DNA of 6,883 nucleotides from Sulfurovum sp. UBA1140. GTDB lineage: Bacteria > Campylobacterota > Campylobacteria > Campylobacterales > Sulfurovaceae. Location: NCBI GenBank assembly GCA_002311915.1, contig DCAF01000064.1, positions 1,790 to 8,672 of the forward strand, read 5' to 3'. Positions 6,801 to 6,883 of the stretch are shown here, in pieces (position 1 is the stretch's first letter; every line of letters begins with the position of its first letter). Made by a program: the position numbers and the translations under genes. The notes below the pieces were generated by a model that was not told the DNA's origin, did no database searches, and saw only the letters and a program-made list of their open reading frames with translations.

Positions 6801-6836
6801 GCGACTCCATTTAAAGAATGATTTTAAATGAATGGT

Positions 6837-6883
6837 GCTGATGTAGCTCAGTTGGCTAGAGCAGCTGATTTGTAATCAGCAGG
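6837..6883 (+). tRNA. tRNA-Thr (anticodon TGT), 5' part, cut by window edge
   Basis: The first 47 nt of a tRNA are visible. They comprise the 5' acceptor strand GCTGATG (6837-6843), TA, D-arm GCTC/GAGC (6846-6849 with 6859-6862) around a loop containing GG, and anticodon stem GCTGA/TCAGC (6864-6868 with 6876-6880). The 7-nt loop is TTTGTAA. The anticodon TGT at 6871-6873 reads ACA and related threonine codons. The variable loop begins AGG; the T arm and 3' acceptor strand are outside. The strong promoter directly upstream suggests it is the first gene of a transcript, possibly a tRNA array such as the one that often precedes tuf. Confidence 0.93.

Overview
The window looks like chromosomal DNA from a sulfur-metabolising member of the Campylobacterota (Sulfurimonas/Sulfurovum/Arcobacter-like). 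This is inferred from the AT-rich composition, A/T-rich promoter regions with TATAAT -10 boxes, the style of the proteins and a sulfide:quinone oxidoreductase-like flavoprotein. The exact genus cannot be fixed from the sequence alone. I see no mobile element, CRISPR array, phage gene or other sign of recent transfer, and base use is similar across all genes.

Layout: (1) 1-860, minus strand: the first 286 residues of a sulfide:quinone oxidoreductase-family enzyme that runs off the left edge. (2) 861-1145: a 285-bp AT-rich divergent promoter region. (3) 1146-4308, plus strand: a two-gene unit with a 1-nt gap. It encodes a 727-residue family 5 (peptide/nickel class) ABC substrate-binding protein, which starts with TTG and ends in a C-terminal membrane helix, and a DppB-type permease. 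No second permease or ATPase follows. (4) 4353-5888, minus strand and convergent: a PiT-family phosphate transporter. (5) 5889-5969: a short gap holding a 10-bp perfect inverted repeat followed by a T run (probable terminator of the upstream gene). It overlaps an 11-bp-period direct repeat that resembles a Pho box, and a TATAAT box for the PiT gene follows. (6) 5970-6704, minus strand: a YaaA/DUF328 family protein. (7) 6705-6836: divergent promoters, including a perfect TTGACA-N17-TATAAT promoter. (8) 6837-6883, plus strand: the 5' two-thirds of tRNA-Thr(UGU), cut by the right edge.

The genes do not form one pathway. The flavoprotein would feed electrons from sulfide into the quinone pool. 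The binding protein and permease form half of an importer for peptides or similar solutes. PiT imports phosphate, YaaA belongs to a peroxide/iron stress family, and the tRNA promoter is a strong stable-RNA promoter. I did not find a convincing undescribed system. The best leads are the incomplete ABC importer with its membrane-anchored binding protein and the dual-purpose repeat upstream of the PiT gene.
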